A stretch of DNA of 64,000 nucleotides from Nostoc sp. CENA543. GTDB taxonomy: Bacteria; Cyanobacteriota; Cyanobacteriia; Cyanobacteriales; Nostocaceae. The first letter of the stretch is position 1. The number at the start of each line of letters is the position of its first letter. This document shows positions 27,311-36,902 of this stretch, one piece after another. The notes below the pieces were generated by a model that saw only the letters and a list, made by a program, of their open reading frames with translations, was not told where the DNA came from and ran no database searches. The stretch lies in contig NZ_CP023278.1 of assembly GCF_002896875.1 (NCBI RefSeq), positions 2,356,001 to 2,420,000 of the forward strand, given 5' to 3'. Position numbers and translations under genes: made by a program.

Positions 27311-28477
27311 TTATTGCAATAGTCCTACTAGATGCAACAGCCCACGGCCTGTCACTAGCTCAATAATCAACGCAATAAAGCCTAACATCGCAATACGACC
27401 GTTCCAGACCTCTGCACTGGTGGTAATACCCCATTCCCAACTTTCTGGCGGATACATCTTCACTTTCTTCTTCATTTGGGTGACTTGGGAAAGTTTAAGG
27501 CTGGGTTTTTGCAGTGCTTCAATTACTAAATCAGCTAAGGCTTTGATAAAAATTGGATGGGTATTGGGTGCAGGTACGCGACGGAAGTTGTGAATTCCTG
27601 CTTCTTCGGCGATTTCCCGATACTCAATATCAATTTCCTGTAAGGTCTCAATATGTTCTGAGACAAAACTGATGGGGACGACAACTAAGTCATTCACACC
27701 TTGCGCGCCTAGTTCTTTGAGTGCATCTTCTGTGTAGGGTTGCAGCCATTCTACTGGGCCTACACGACTTTGATAGGCTAAAGTGTGCGCGTTGGCACGA
27801 TTGAGAGTCTGCATAATCAAAGCAGTACATTCCTCAATCTCTTGTTGATAGGGGTCGCCTGCTTCTTCTACATAGCTTTTAGGAACGCCGTGTGCGCTAA
27901 AGAAGATATGCACTTGATCTGGGTTGGGAAACTGGTCAAGTTCTTGGGCAATTAATTCCGCCATTGCTTGTAAGTAACCTGGCTGTTTGTACCAGGAAGG
28001 AATGACGGTGTATTCAATTCGTTGTAGTTTGGGATCATCTTGCCAAAGTTTCTCAAGTAGGCGGAAGCTGGAACCACTGGTACTGATGGAGAATTGGGGA
28101 TAGAGAGGCAAGATGACTAAGTTATCGATATTATCTTGGGTGAGAAGTGCGATCGCTTCTTCTGTATAAGGATGCCAATAACGCATTCCTACATAAATTT
28201 TGGCATCTTGTCCCAAATAAGTTAGCTGTTCTTGTAAAGCTTCTCCTTGCGCCTCTGTAATCCGTCTTAATGGAGAGCCACCACCGATTTGCTTATAGTT
28301 CTCTTGCGATGTTTTCGTGCGTCGTGACGCAATAAACCAAGCCAGGGGGTTTTGTAACCAACGGAATGGTAAGCGTATGATTTCAGGATCAGAAAAGAGG
28401 TTATACAAGAACGGCCCAACATCCTCTAATTTATCGGGCCCACCGAGATTGAGTAATAATACGCCTACACGACCCAT
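27311..28477 (-). CDS. hemH: Ferrochelatase with C-terminal chlorophyll-binding helix
   Basis: 388-aa ferrochelatase inserting Fe2+ into protoporphyrin IX to form haem. Core motifs: [11 protein letters not shown] at the N-terminus, [11 protein letters not shown], the catalytic His in FFSAHGVP, and [14 protein letters not shown]. After ~320 residues there is a linker and a CAB-like transmembrane helix, [20 protein letters not shown], with the E..NGRxAM chlorophyll-binding motif, found only in cyanobacterial and plastid ferrochelatases. This tail anchors the enzyme in the thylakoid and is thought to sense chlorophyll status. ATG at 28477; divergent from a methyltransferase. Confidence 0.95.
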   Translation of the reverse strand: MGRVGVLLLNLGGPDKLEDVGPFLYNLFSDPEIIRLPFRWLQNPLAWFIASRRTKTSQENYKQIGGGSPLRRITEAQGEALQEQLTYLGQDAKIYVGMRYWHPYTEEAIALLTQDNIDNLVILPLYPQFSISTSGSSFRLLEKLWQDDPKLQRIEYTVIPSWYKQPGYLQAMAELIAQELDQFPNPDQVHIFFSAHGVPKSYVEEAGDPYQQEIEECTALIMQTLNRANAHTLAYQSRVGPVEWLQPYTEDALKELGAQGVNDLVVVPISFVSEHIETLQEIDIEYREIAEEAGIHNFRRVPAPNTHPIFIKALADLVIEALQKPSLKLSQVTQMKKKVKMYPPESWEWGITTSAEVWNGRIAMLGFIALIIELVTGRGLLHLVGLLQ

Positions 28478-28569
28478 AGCAGTTATTTTCCCCCGACTTT
28501 TTCAGATTTTTTACTAATGTTAACAATATATCTTTATTAAATATAAAGCTTAATAGTGAGCAATGTGCA

Positions 28570-29193
28570 ATGGCAACAATTTTAAGAGATTTAAGTTATC
28601 GATATCAATGGCTATATGACGGAATATCTCGTGTAGCCGCCATCAGCGTCGGTGGTGAAGCGCGTTTTCGGCAATTGGCTCTACAAGGCTTAACAATTCA
28701 CTCAGATACTCATGTTTTAGATTTGTGTTGTGGTAGTGGTCAAGCGACGCAATTTTTAGTGAAATATTCACAAAATGTAACAGGACTAGATGCCTCACCA
28801 TTATCTTTACAAAGAGCCAGGCAGAACGTACCGGAAGCGACTTATGTCGAAGCTTTTGCAGAAAAAATGCCTTTTCTAGATGCACAATTTGATGTAGTAC
28901 ATACCAGTGCGGCTTTACATGAAATGCAGCCAGTACAATTGCGGGAAATTATTCAAGAAGTTTATCGAGTTCTCAAGCCAGGAGGTGTATTTACTGTTGT
29001 GGATTTCCACCCACCTACTAACCCCATCTTCTGGCCTGGTTTAGCCTTATTTTTTTGGTTGTTCGAGACAGAAACAGCTTGGAAATTATTAAAAACTGAT
29101 TTAAATGCGTTATTAACTGAAATCGGATTTCAGGTCAGTCAACCCGTTTTATATGCAGGTGGTAGTTTACAGGTAATTCAGGCGAAAAAATGA
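28570..29193 (+). CDS. SAM-dependent methyltransferase
   Basis: 207-aa class I methyltransferase. Motif I VLDLCCGSGQATQFL (about 49-63), post-I acidic VTGLDASPLSLQRA, motif II AEKMPFLDAQFDVVHTSAALHEM and RVLKPGGVFTVVDFHPP are clear. A hydrophobic stretch (PTNPIFWPGLALFFWLF, about 153-169) near the C-terminus suggests a membrane-associated lipid or quinone acceptor. Substrate not known. Divergent from hemH with a ~90-bp shared promoter region; convergent with the histidine kinase gene. Confidence 0.85.
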   Translation: MATILRDLSYRYQWLYDGISRVAAISVGGEARFRQLALQGLTIHSDTHVLDLCCGSGQATQFLVKYSQNVTGLDASPLSLQRARQNVPEATYVEAFAEKMPFLDAQFDVVHTSAALHEMQPVQLREIIQEVYRVLKPGGVFTVVDFHPPTNPIFWPGLALFFWLFETETAWKLLKTDLNALLTEIGFQVSQPVLYAGGSLQVIQAKK

Positions 29194-29288
29194 AAAATTG
29201 GGCATGGGGCATGGGGCATGGGGTATTAATATTAATATTGATTTTTTCTAAATCATTTACTCTATTCCCAATGCCCAATGCCCAATCC

Positions 29289-30446
29289 CTATGTCTTCGG
29301 AAATATGACTGTAACCGTTGTGCCAACACCTACTTCACTATCTACAAAAATCTCTCCTTCGTGAGCGTCCACGCATTTTTTGACAATGGCTAAACCCAAG
29401 CCTGTACCCGAAATACCGCCAACATTATCGCCACGATGGAAAGGTTGAAATAATTGTTTTTGATCTTCAATAGAAATACCAATACCCGAATCTTGAATTC
29501 TTAAAGTTATAGTTTTTTCTTGATTTAATAATTCTAATTTTACTTGACCTTCTGGGTTGGAATACTTAATAGCATTCCCCAATAAATTCCCTAATATATG
29601 ACGGAATAAACTTTCATCTAATAGTATTGGTTCTAATGGTTGCGGGCAGTTAAAGATAACTTTTATTTGCTTATCTTTAATAGCTAATTGAAATTCTTCT
29701 ACTAATTGCCTACAAAATGCTTCTAAATCGACAGCAATCAGATCACATCGGAGTTTACCTGCATCAGCTTTGCCGATGAATGATACTTCATCTAATAGCT
29801 GTGCCATATTTTTGATTGCGGAACGAATCATTTGAAAATGAGAATGTTTTTTTTCTTGACTCAGTTTCTCTTCGTTATCTTGTAGCAATCCAGCCGCTAA
29901 CAGAATAGTATTTAAAGGATTACGAATATCATGGGAAAACATCGACACAAACTCTGATTTAAACTGGTTAATTTCTTGAGCCTTGACCAGTTCGGCTGTG
30001 CTTTCCTCTACCCGATTTTCTAAAGATTTATTAAGAATGCGTAAGCTTTCTAAAGTTTGCTTGCGTTCAATCGCATAACATAAAGCACGCACTAAAACAT
30101 GGACATTTACCTGTCGTTTGACTAGGTAATCTTGCGCGCCTTGGCGGACTGCTTCAATTGCTAAATCTTCATCGTTAGTATTAGTCAGTACGACAATTGG
30201 TATACTAGGGGATTGCTCTATCAATAAAGATAGAGATGATAATCCTTGAGAGTCGGGCAAAGTCAAGTCTAATAAAATCACATCATAATTCTTGTGACGC
30301 AGGGCGTTGAGTGCATCTCCTAATCGCTTCACATGAACTAGGGAAAACTGTTTTGATTCAGCTTGTTGCAAATATTCTTGTAATAACCTCGCTTCTGCTA
30401 TGTTGTCCTCAATTAATAAAATCGTGACTGAATGTCCAAGGATCAT
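29289..30446 (-). CDS. Response regulator / histidine kinase hybrid (REC-HisKA-HATPase)
   Basis: 385-aa cytoplasmic protein. N-terminal receiver domain (1-125) with acidic pocket EDN and phospho-acceptor Asp60 in VILLDLTLP; a short coiled-coil linker (about 130-160); HisKA with His172 in FSHDIRNPLNT; and a HATPase domain with DSGIGI and GTGLGLAIVKK G-boxes. Receiver-first kinases act downstream in phosphorelays. ATG at 30446 chosen over a TTG at 30485. It lies after the phytochrome and its response regulator on the same strand, separated by ~185 bp of repeats, suggesting a light-signalling relay. Confidence 0.92.
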   Translation of the reverse strand: MILGHSVTILLIEDNIAEARLLQEYLQQAESKQFSLVHVKRLGDALNALRHKNYDVILLDLTLPDSQGLSSLSLLIEQSPSIPIVVLTNTNDEDLAIEAVRQGAQDYLVKRQVNVHVLVRALCYAIERKQTLESLRILNKSLENRVEESTAELVKAQEINQFKSEFVSMFSHDIRNPLNTILLAAGLLQDNEEKLSQEKKHSHFQMIRSAIKNMAQLLDEVSFIGKADAGKLRCDLIAVDLEAFCRQLVEEFQLAIKDKQIKVIFNCPQPLEPILLDESLFRHILGNLLGNAIKYSNPEGQVKLELLNQEKTITLRIQDSGIGISIEDQKQLFQPFHRGDNVGGISGTGLGLAIVKKCVDAHEGEIFVDSEVGVGTTVTVIFPKT

Positions 30447-30630
30447 TTTCTTGGTTTCACCCCCTAATATCAATTCAAAATTCAAAATACCCTACGGGAA
30501 GCAAGCTACAAAATTCAAAATTCAAAATTCAAATTCAAAACTAAGAATTTTTCAAGGATGGGGAATGGGGACTGGGTAAAGAAATTACTTTCTCTAGCTT
30601 GTCTACCTTGTCCCCTACACCCCTATACCC
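30447..30630. repeat. ATTCAAA heptamer repeats between RR and kinase genes
   Basis: TTCAAAA units occur on both sides (30472-30487 and 30509-30540) of a CCCTACGGGAAGCAAGCTAC insert, followed by GGGGACTGGG and CCCCTACACCC units. The array separates the response regulator stop from the kinase start. Confidence 0.75.
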
Positions 30631-31065
30631 CTAAATTGGCGGTAGCGTGACGGTAGATAGCCAAAATTCCTCGATTCCTTTGACAATTTGGAATAGTTGG
30701 CTGAGGTTGCGGGATTTGGTGATGTAGCAATTTACGTGTAATTCGTAGCTGTGAAAAATATCATCTTCGTTTCTCGATGTTGTTAATACTACTACGGGAA
30801 TACGTTTTAATGCTGGGTCATTTTTAATTTCTGCTAATACTTCTCGACCATCTTTTTTTGGTAGGTTTAAATCTAACAAAATCAAATCAGGACGTAGCGC
30901 ATTAGTATATTCACCTTCACGGCGGAGATAAGCCATAGCGTCCATACCATCCCGGACTGTAATTACTTGGTGCGGTATGGAGCTATTTTTAAAGGCTTCT
31001 TGGATGAGGCGAATATCTGCTTTGTTATCCTCAACTAGAAATATTGTTTTGAGTTTTTCTTCCAT
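30631..31065 (-). CDS. Phytochrome-associated response regulator (Rcp1-like)
   Basis: 144-aa single-domain response regulator of the Rcp1/RcpA kind, which receives phosphate from cyanobacterial phytochromes. Acidic pocket VEDN at 11-14, phospho-acceptor Asp65 in LLDLNLPKKDG, TTS switch and the late Lys in CYITKSRNL are present, and the C-terminal dimerisation segment FWLSTVTLP follows. The ATG at 31065 starts inside the phytochrome gene (35-bp overlap), so the pair is translationally coupled. An upstream in-frame ATG at 31128 would lengthen it by 21 residues but is less plausible. Confidence 0.9.
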   Translation of the reverse strand: MEEKLKTIFLVEDNKADIRLIQEAFKNSSIPHQVITVRDGMDAMAYLRREGEYTNALRPDLILLDLNLPKKDGREVLAEIKNDPALKRIPVVVLTTSRNEDDIFHSYELHVNCYITKSRNLSQLFQIVKGIEEFWLSTVTLPPI

Positions 31066-33328
31066 TTCTACGCTCACGCTCTCGTCCCCCGACTGGAATC
31101 GTAAAGTAGAAGGTTGCACCTTCACCAAGTTGTGATTCTACCCAAATGCGTCCGCGATGACATTCGATGATCTTTTTACAGATGGCTAAACCCATTCCTG
31201 TACCTTGATATTCGTCTCTGGTGTGGAGGCGTTGGAAGATGACAAAAATGCGATCGCTAAATTGTGGGTCGATACCAATTCCGTTATCCTTGACTGAGAA
31301 TAACCACTCGTCTTCTAGCCTTTCTGCGCCGATGTGAATTTGGGGTGGTTTGTTGCTGCGGAATTTGATGGCGTTAGCAATTAAGTTTTGGAATAATTGC
31401 ATGAGCTGGGTACTACCAGCCATGACGATGGGTAAGGGATCATGGGTGATAGCGGCTTTAGTTTCCACAATTCTTTGGCGTAAGTTGCTCAGAGCTTTTT
31501 CGAGTGCGCTTTCGACTTCGGTGAGTTGGAAAGCGATCGCTTGGGTGTCTACTTTGGAGTATGCTAAGACATCGTCAATTAATGTCTGCATGAGGCTGAC
31601 ACCTTCAACGGCGTAGTTAATAAACTCTTTTGCGTCTATATCTAACTCATCTTCATAGCGCATTGCTAACAACTGCACATAATTTGCAACTTGGTTGAGT
31701 GGTTCTTGCAAATCATGGGAAGCAACGTAAGCAAACTTTTTCAGTTCGGCGTTGGAACGTTCTAAATCTTGCGCTAACTCTGCGAGTTCATCGGCTTGGC
31801 GGAGGACAATGTTAACAATTGCCTTTCTCAATTCTAGCGCGGCTTTAATTTCTACGTATTTCCAAGGCAAGGAGGTGAGGCGGACTGTCTGTTTCCACAG
31901 TTCAAAGGATTTACGGGGACATAGCCGCAAGTTTCCTTCAGACTGGCTCACTTCAAAGGCTCTATTGGGATCACCACCCCAATTCACTGTTTGAATTACT
32001 TCCGGTCTAAACCACAATACATAATTACGATGGGAAATGGGAATGGCTAATAAACCACTCGCGACATTTTTAAACCTTTCTGCATCGGGATAAAGTTTTG
32101 GCAAAGAATCAGTATAAAAAATTTCTGAGTCAATGTTATTTTTTAGCCATTGCATCAGAAACACTAATTCTTCTTCTTTGGGAGTTTCACCAATCAAGGT
32201 AAATTTATCACCACAACAAACAGCCGCACCTTTAGCAGAGGTTAAATCCAAAAGATTAGGCTGATGTTTGACTAACCCATCAATAAAATTGTCTTCTTGA
32301 GACATATATTCAACCAATAATGATTGAATATGGGTAAGATTCATCCGATAATCGTAATCTTCGGTTTCTTCTCTGGCTGATAGTTCTGCAAATATCACTC
32401 TGCCTAAAAATTCGCAGGCTTTGCGTAATTCGTAGGAAACATATTTTGGTGTTTGATGGTGACAGGCGATTAATCCCCAGAGTTTTTGGTCTTTAATTAG
32501 GGAAATAGTTAAGGACGCACCGACACCCATGTTGTGTAAGTATTCCAAGTGACAAGGTGCAGCACTTCTGAGGATAGAATTAGTTAAATCTAGTGGGCGA
32601 TCGCTGATGGGATTTTTCACTGGTATCATCTGCACAGGTTGCGCCTGAGCATCTGGTATCAGACGAATCGAGTTAGAAATAAATAATTTTCTGGCTGGTT
32701 TCGGAATATCCGATTCGGGATAATGCAGTCCTAAATATGACTCCAGACTAGGGATTTTTTCTTCCGCTAGTACAGAACCATGTCCATCATCATCGAATTT
32801 ATATAACATCACTCGGTCAAAACCTGTGACTTTACTGACTTCCTGCACAATTATCTGACAAAAATCTCGCACATTTGCGGTTTTTTCTAGCTCGTTAATT
32901 GATGCTTTGGCTAAATGATAAAAACTTAAGAATGGGATATTTTCTTGAGAAATAGCAGGCTCTAATTCTAAAATTAAAAATCCTTCAGCATTTCTTTGAA
33001 ATACACCATCAAAGACTACATAATCCCCTCCTTTCTTGGGCATCCACAACTTTGTAGGATTAATAAAGTCGATATTTTCTTTTAGTAATCCCGTCTTGAT
33101 GCGCTCAACTTGAAAAGAATCTAGTAACTCTTCTAATGTTTTCCCTAAAACAGATTCAGCATTAACCCCTAAATTTTCCCAGGTATTATTGCTAACTTGT
33201 AATACTTTCAAGTCTGGTTCTTCTAAAACTAATACCACCCCATGTGGTTGAATTTGACTAGAAAGATGAATTGGAGCTTCTTTTAAACTTTTGACATTAA
33301 TATCTGCTATTTCCAAGCCTATTGTCAT
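31031..33328 (-). CDS. Cyanobacterial phytochrome (PAS-GAF-PHY-histidine kinase)
   Basis: 765-aa red/far-red photoreceptor kinase. With the ATG at 33328 (AAGGA 6 nt upstream), key residues take Cph1 numbers: Asp207 in YPESDIP, bilin-binding Cys259 and His260 in AAPCHLEYLHNMGVG, and His290 in GLIACHHQ. It therefore should attach phycocyanobilin at the GAF Cys, unlike CphB/BphP types. PAS about 20-130, GAF 145-320, PHY 330-510, HisKA with VASHDLQEPL, HATPase with DNGIGID and GTGMGLAICKKI. Followed by an overlapping Rcp1-like regulator gene. Likely equals the CphA/AphA type; I leave the symbol empty because several paralogues exist. Confidence 0.94.
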   Translation of the reverse strand: MTIGLEIADINVKSLKEAPIHLSSQIQPHGVVLVLEEPDLKVLQVSNNTWENLGVNAESVLGKTLEELLDSFQVERIKTGLLKENIDFINPTKLWMPKKGGDYVVFDGVFQRNAEGFLILELEPAISQENIPFLSFYHLAKASINELEKTANVRDFCQIIVQEVSKVTGFDRVMLYKFDDDGHGSVLAEEKIPSLESYLGLHYPESDIPKPARKLFISNSIRLIPDAQAQPVQMIPVKNPISDRPLDLTNSILRSAAPCHLEYLHNMGVGASLTISLIKDQKLWGLIACHHQTPKYVSYELRKACEFLGRVIFAELSAREETEDYDYRMNLTHIQSLLVEYMSQEDNFIDGLVKHQPNLLDLTSAKGAAVCCGDKFTLIGETPKEEELVFLMQWLKNNIDSEIFYTDSLPKLYPDAERFKNVASGLLAIPISHRNYVLWFRPEVIQTVNWGGDPNRAFEVSQSEGNLRLCPRKSFELWKQTVRLTSLPWKYVEIKAALELRKAIVNIVLRQADELAELAQDLERSNAELKKFAYVASHDLQEPLNQVANYVQLLAMRYEDELDIDAKEFINYAVEGVSLMQTLIDDVLAYSKVDTQAIAFQLTEVESALEKALSNLRQRIVETKAAITHDPLPIVMAGSTQLMQLFQNLIANAIKFRSNKPPQIHIGAERLEDEWLFSVKDNGIGIDPQFSDRIFVIFQRLHTRDEYQGTGMGLAICKKIIECHRGRIWVESQLGEGATFYFTIPVGGRERERRNGRKTQNNISS

Positions 33329-33907
33329 AAATAAATATCCTTTTTTACTCTCTGGTGTCATCAAAATGAGAGTCAAACAATTTTAGATTTTAGATTTTTC
33401 GATTTCATGCCATTATCCAAAATTTAAAACCTAAAATTCCGATAGCCAACCACTCAATTTGAATTTTTCCGATCTCTCAATTAAAAACTTGTCAATTCTG
33501 ATTGAAATGGCGTAAGAATCATCTATTTAGCAACATATCGTTGTTTATTTTCTGATTGTGCTGTATTTGTCACTTAATTCTGCTATTCTTACCCCAAATG
33601 ACCTTTACAAAGGTACTATATTTTGTCTCCTAAGTAACATAAAGACAGTTAATTTCTACACCGTCTGCGTTTTACAGTCTAACAGTTAGTAAAGATAATT
33701 ACAGATAAGAAATATAAAAACCTAAATGATTGATTAAGCAGTTTATATTTAGCTATGTAAACCTAAAGAAAAGATAAAATTCAGCGAACTAGACAATGAA
33801 CCTGATAATTAATGACTAATGTACGGTGGATTTAAGCAAAATCTCCGTTTGACAAAGTAAATCGCTCACAGAACCCGCCCCTACTGACTAATGACTATTC
33901 CCCAATA
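33329..33907. other. Intergenic region upstream of the phytochrome gene
   Basis: AT-rich, with short GATTTTA units near 33385-33400, then plain sequence, then a ~64-bp MITE-like repeat at 33821-33884 and a TGACTAATGAC heptamer fragment next to the glycosyltransferase stop. No regulator site recognised. Confidence 0.5.
33821..33884 (-). repeat. MITE-like repeat, copy 1
   Basis: Reverse complement begins GTAGGGGCGGGTTCTGTGAG, contains TTGTCAAACGG and ends in CCACCGTAC. It matches the copy at 43833-43894 closely over its whole length. GGGCGGGTT / AACCCGCCC-type ends are inverted in copy 2, here partly decayed. Confidence 0.7.
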
Positions 33908-35407
33908 TCAAATCCAAGAATTAAACCACATTCTCATTCGATAGCCTTCAGGTGAAATAGGTAAACCTAAATAAATCGGCAGCCAGAATACAAAAGCGGC
34001 AATAATCATGAAAGAAATAGTTACGCCAACAACTCGCAGTGAGCGATGATAACTATATAGACATTGATTTACAAACCAGGCGATCGCTAAAAAAGCAAAC
34101 ACTACACCCGTCATATAATGATAGATAAATACACACCTTGTAACTCTCACCCAAGGTAGTAAATTCACAAAATAATTCAAGACTAAATATAACGCCACCC
34201 ACGTTTCAACAGAGAGATTTTCTGGCAGTAACAATCGTCTTTGCTTCAAAATAGGAATTACAATTGGCGCGACAAGCATCAACAGTAAAAATAAGATAGC
34301 TACAGCACCAAACCACCATAAGAAAGGATTTCCCAGTGCGTGGACATCATAAACCACACCTCCTGCATTAGCGGGTAAAGGTGGGCCGAAAACTGGTAGC
34401 GGATCAGTTATGCGATGTGCTGTTTGATAATAATAAGCCATCGGTCGAGTTAGTAACGGCCATTTATACCAAGCCGCACAATAGGGATGAACTGTAGGAG
34501 AATTACCGGATAGTTCCTTATGAAATGCAAAAATTTGCTCATGTACTGCAATAAATCCAAATTGGTTATTGATTTGCAGATGAGGAATCCAAATGAGACT
34601 ATAAACACTCAGAGGAATAATTCCCAGAAATAATATACATTGACCAATATTAATTTGTGTCAATTTTTGTATTGGTAAAAGTGGGGAAATATGAGATTCT
34701 TTTTGATGAGATGAGTTATTTATAGAAAATTCCAATAAATTTATGATAATTTTCGCAAGTTCATGTTTATGAGTAATTAATTCGTAGATCCAAGCGAATC
34801 CCCAAATGGCATAGATACCCACTAAAAAAAAGACACCATTCCATTTTGTGGCACAGGAAGCCCCAAGAGCGACACCTGCCAATCCTAAATACACTAATCT
34901 AGTTTTTTGTTTCTGGGACAGGGCTAATAAAAATAAAAATTGCCCCAATAATCCAAACAAAACTATATAAATATTAATCAAAGCGTAGCGGGACTCGACA
35001 ATAAAGATACCATCTAAAGCAGCGAATAAACCTGAGAGAACTGCAAAACTGCGACGGTAACTTAATTGATAGGCAATATTGGCGATAATCAAGGGAATAA
35101 ATGAGCCAGATAAAGCATTCATCCAGCGATAACTCCAAGGCGATCGCAATGAACCTGTAAGTCCATTAACTGATTCTTGCCAAAATGGAAAATGGCTACT
35201 CAGCCAAATTCCTATAGCAATCATATATTTACCTAAAGGCGGATGTGCGTCAAAAAATTGGGTATGGGTGAGATAGTCATTACCGTACTTAGCGTAATAA
35301 ACTTCATCAAACACTAAAGTATTAAATCTATCCAGTCCCCAAAAACGTAAAGCCAGGGATATTAAGAAAATCCCTACTAAGCACAGGCGATAAATGTTTT
35401 TAGTCAT
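33908..35407 (-). CDS. PMT-type (dolichyl-phosphate-mannose-protein mannosyltransferase-like) glycosyltransferase
   Basis: 499-aa polytopic membrane protein of the GT39/GT-C superfamily, which transfers sugar from polyprenyl phosphate on the outer face of the membrane. The GT-C acidic motif is Asp34-Glu35 in LVFDEVYYAKYG, followed by the PMT-typical DAHPPLGKYMIAIG, ALDGIFIVESRYALINIY and CATKWNGVFFLVGIYAIWGF. About ten or eleven helices are visible. Acceptor unknown: protein O-mannosylation or envelope glycan. Start ATG at 35407, preceded by a heptamer array. Single gene. Confidence 0.88.
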   Translation of the reverse strand: MTKNIYRLCLVGIFLISLALRFWGLDRFNTLVFDEVYYAKYGNDYLTHTQFFDAHPPLGKYMIAIGIWLSSHFPFWQESVNGLTGSLRSPWSYRWMNALSGSFIPLIIANIAYQLSYRRSFAVLSGLFAALDGIFIVESRYALINIYIVLFGLLGQFLFLLALSQKQKTRLVYLGLAGVALGASCATKWNGVFFLVGIYAIWGFAWIYELITHKHELAKIIINLLEFSINNSSHQKESHISPLLPIQKLTQINIGQCILFLGIIPLSVYSLIWIPHLQINNQFGFIAVHEQIFAFHKELSGNSPTVHPYCAAWYKWPLLTRPMAYYYQTAHRITDPLPVFGPPLPANAGGVVYDVHALGNPFLWWFGAVAILFLLLMLVAPIVIPILKQRRLLLPENLSVETWVALYLVLNYFVNLLPWVRVTRCVFIYHYMTGVVFAFLAIAWFVNQCLYSYHRSLRVVGVTISFMIIAAFVFWLPIYLGLPISPEGYRMRMWFNSWI

Positions 35408-35471
35408 TAGTCATTAGTCATTAGTCATTAGTTTATCTCCCTGCCCCCTGCCCCCTGCCCAATCCCAACCC
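35400..35471. repeat. GTCATTA heptamers and CCCTGCC units
   Basis: Four AGTCATT/TTAGTCA units abut the glycosyltransferase start and CCCCCTGCC units follow up to the rppB stop. The array leaves no room for a normal promoter close to the ATG. Confidence 0.75.
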
Positions 35472-36749
35472 CTACCCCTTCAACGGCAAATCAATTTCAA
35501 AAGTTGAACCTTGACCAACTATACTTTTAACAGATATTTGTCCTTGATGGGCTTGGACTATTTGTTGTGCGATCGCAAGTCCTAGTCCAAAACCTCCTGT
35601 TTGGCGAGAACGCACGGTGTCTACTCGATAAAAGCGATCAAAAATATAGGGTAAGTCAGGTGCGGGAATGCCGATACCATTATCTACGACTTGAATGATA
35701 ACGTGATGAGACTGGACTAAAAGAAGTAACTGTACTTTACCTTCTGCTGGCGTATATTTGAATGCGTTACTGAGGAGATTAATCACAGCTTGTTTGAGTA
35801 AATTTACGTCTGCACGCAGCATTACTGATTGTTCTGGTAGATGTGTGCTGAAATTGAGATTTTGCGCCACGGCTTGAGGGGTGAATTCAGAATTGAGCGA
35901 TCGCAATATGTCCCGCAGATCAATCTGTTGTAACGTAGTCTCAGCTAGAGAACCATCATTGCGTGACAAAAACAGCAAGTTATTAATCAACACACTCATA
36001 GACTTAGCCGTTTCCACAATCTTTTGTAATCGCTGTCTTTGTTCGATGATGTCTTCCGGTGGCATCAAAGCAACTTGAGCATTACTTAATACAGTGGCTA
36101 CAGGTGTCCGCAATTCATGGGAAGCATCGGCGGTGAAACGCTGTAATTGTTGATAAGCGCGCAGAGATGGACGCATCGCCAAACCACCTAAAAACCATCC
36201 TGTAATCCCAATCACACCAAAAGTAATCGGAACACCCAAAGCTAAGAATAATCGCGCCTGATTTAGACTGTGGCGAAGAGAGTCCATAGGCGCGGCTGTC
36301 TGAAAATAGCCGATGAGTTCCTTATCTTGAACGATGGGAATAGTAACTTGACGAACCCATAATGGATTGTAGTCAGGCTTTTCTGTACTCCTGGATACTT
36401 GTAGCGTTTGAAACATCTGCTCTGTAGTTAACTGTTTATCACCAGATGAGCCGATAAACTGTACAAGTTGTTTTTGCGAGTTATACCACCGAGCATAAAT
36501 CATACCCCCATTCAAACCAGCACCATTTTCTAACTGATTTTTTTCTGGGGGATTTTGCCATTGACTTTGATACAAATAATACTGATTTTTCGTCGCAAAG
36601 CTTTTACCTTGCTGAAACAATTCATCATCGAACAATCGTAATTGCTCTTCCACATTCAAACAATAACCCACCCCCGCAAAAGCAAATAAAATCCCCCCCA
36701 TCGATAAAGCAAACCAGTGAGCAAGATTACGGCGGCTAGAGTCAAACAT
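35472..36749 (-). CDS. rppB: Sensor histidine kinase, RppB-like
   Basis: 425-aa membrane sensor kinase. TM1 about 12-31, a periplasmic sensor domain (about 32-166), TM2 about 167-190, HisKA with His211 in [14 protein letters not shown], then HATPase with [10 protein letters not shown] (N-box), [20 protein letters not shown] and [13 protein letters not shown] (G-boxes). It pairs with the OmpR-type regulator upstream; the regulator/kinase pair resembles cyanobacterial RppA/RppB (NrsR/NrsS), implicated in redox and nickel responses. Symbol is by resemblance, not proven. The gap to the regulator gene is 153 bp of heptamer repeats. Confidence 0.8.
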   Translation of the reverse strand: MFDSSRRNLAHWFALSMGGILFAFAGVGYCLNVEEQLRLFDDELFQQGKSFATKNQYYLYQSQWQNPPEKNQLENGAGLNGGMIYARWYNSQKQLVQFIGSSGDKQLTTEQMFQTLQVSRSTEKPDYNPLWVRQVTIPIVQDKELIGYFQTAAPMDSLRHSLNQARLFLALGVPITFGVIGITGWFLGGLAMRPSLRAYQQLQRFTADASHELRTPVATVLSNAQVALMPPEDIIEQRQRLQKIVETAKSMSVLINNLLFLSRNDGSLAETTLQQIDLRDILRSLNSEFTPQAVAQNLNFSTHLPEQSVMLRADVNLLKQAVINLLSNAFKYTPAEGKVQLLLLVQSHHVIIQVVDNGIGIPAPDLPYIFDRFYRVDTVRSRQTGGFGLGLAIAQQIVQAHQGQISVKSIVGQGSTFEIDLPLKG

Positions 36750-36902
36750 TTTTAGTCAATAGTCAATAGTCAATAGTCAATAGTCATTAGTCAATAGTCA
36801 TTAGTTGATAGTCAGCACTCATTACTCAATAGTCATTAGTCAATAGTCATTAGTTGATAGTCAGCACTCATTACTCATTACTCATTACTCATTACTCATT
36901 AC
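36750..36902. repeat. Long AGTCAAT/CTCATTA heptamer array inside the rppA-rppB unit
   Basis: About 150 bp made almost entirely of seven-base units (AGTCAAT, AGTCATT, AGTTGAT, CAGCACT, CTCATTA). A block of about 50 bp is itself duplicated. It occupies the whole gap between the two genes of one two-component system. Confidence 0.9.

Noticed and set aside
30631-31128. Longer start of the Rcp1-like regulator at 31128
   Set aside because: It would add 21 unusual residues before the receiver fold; the ATG at 31065 gives the normal 144-aa length.
36750-36902. Heptamer arrays as CRISPR arrays
   Set aside because: Units are seven bases and contiguous; there are no 20-40 bp repeats with unique spacers and no cas genes.
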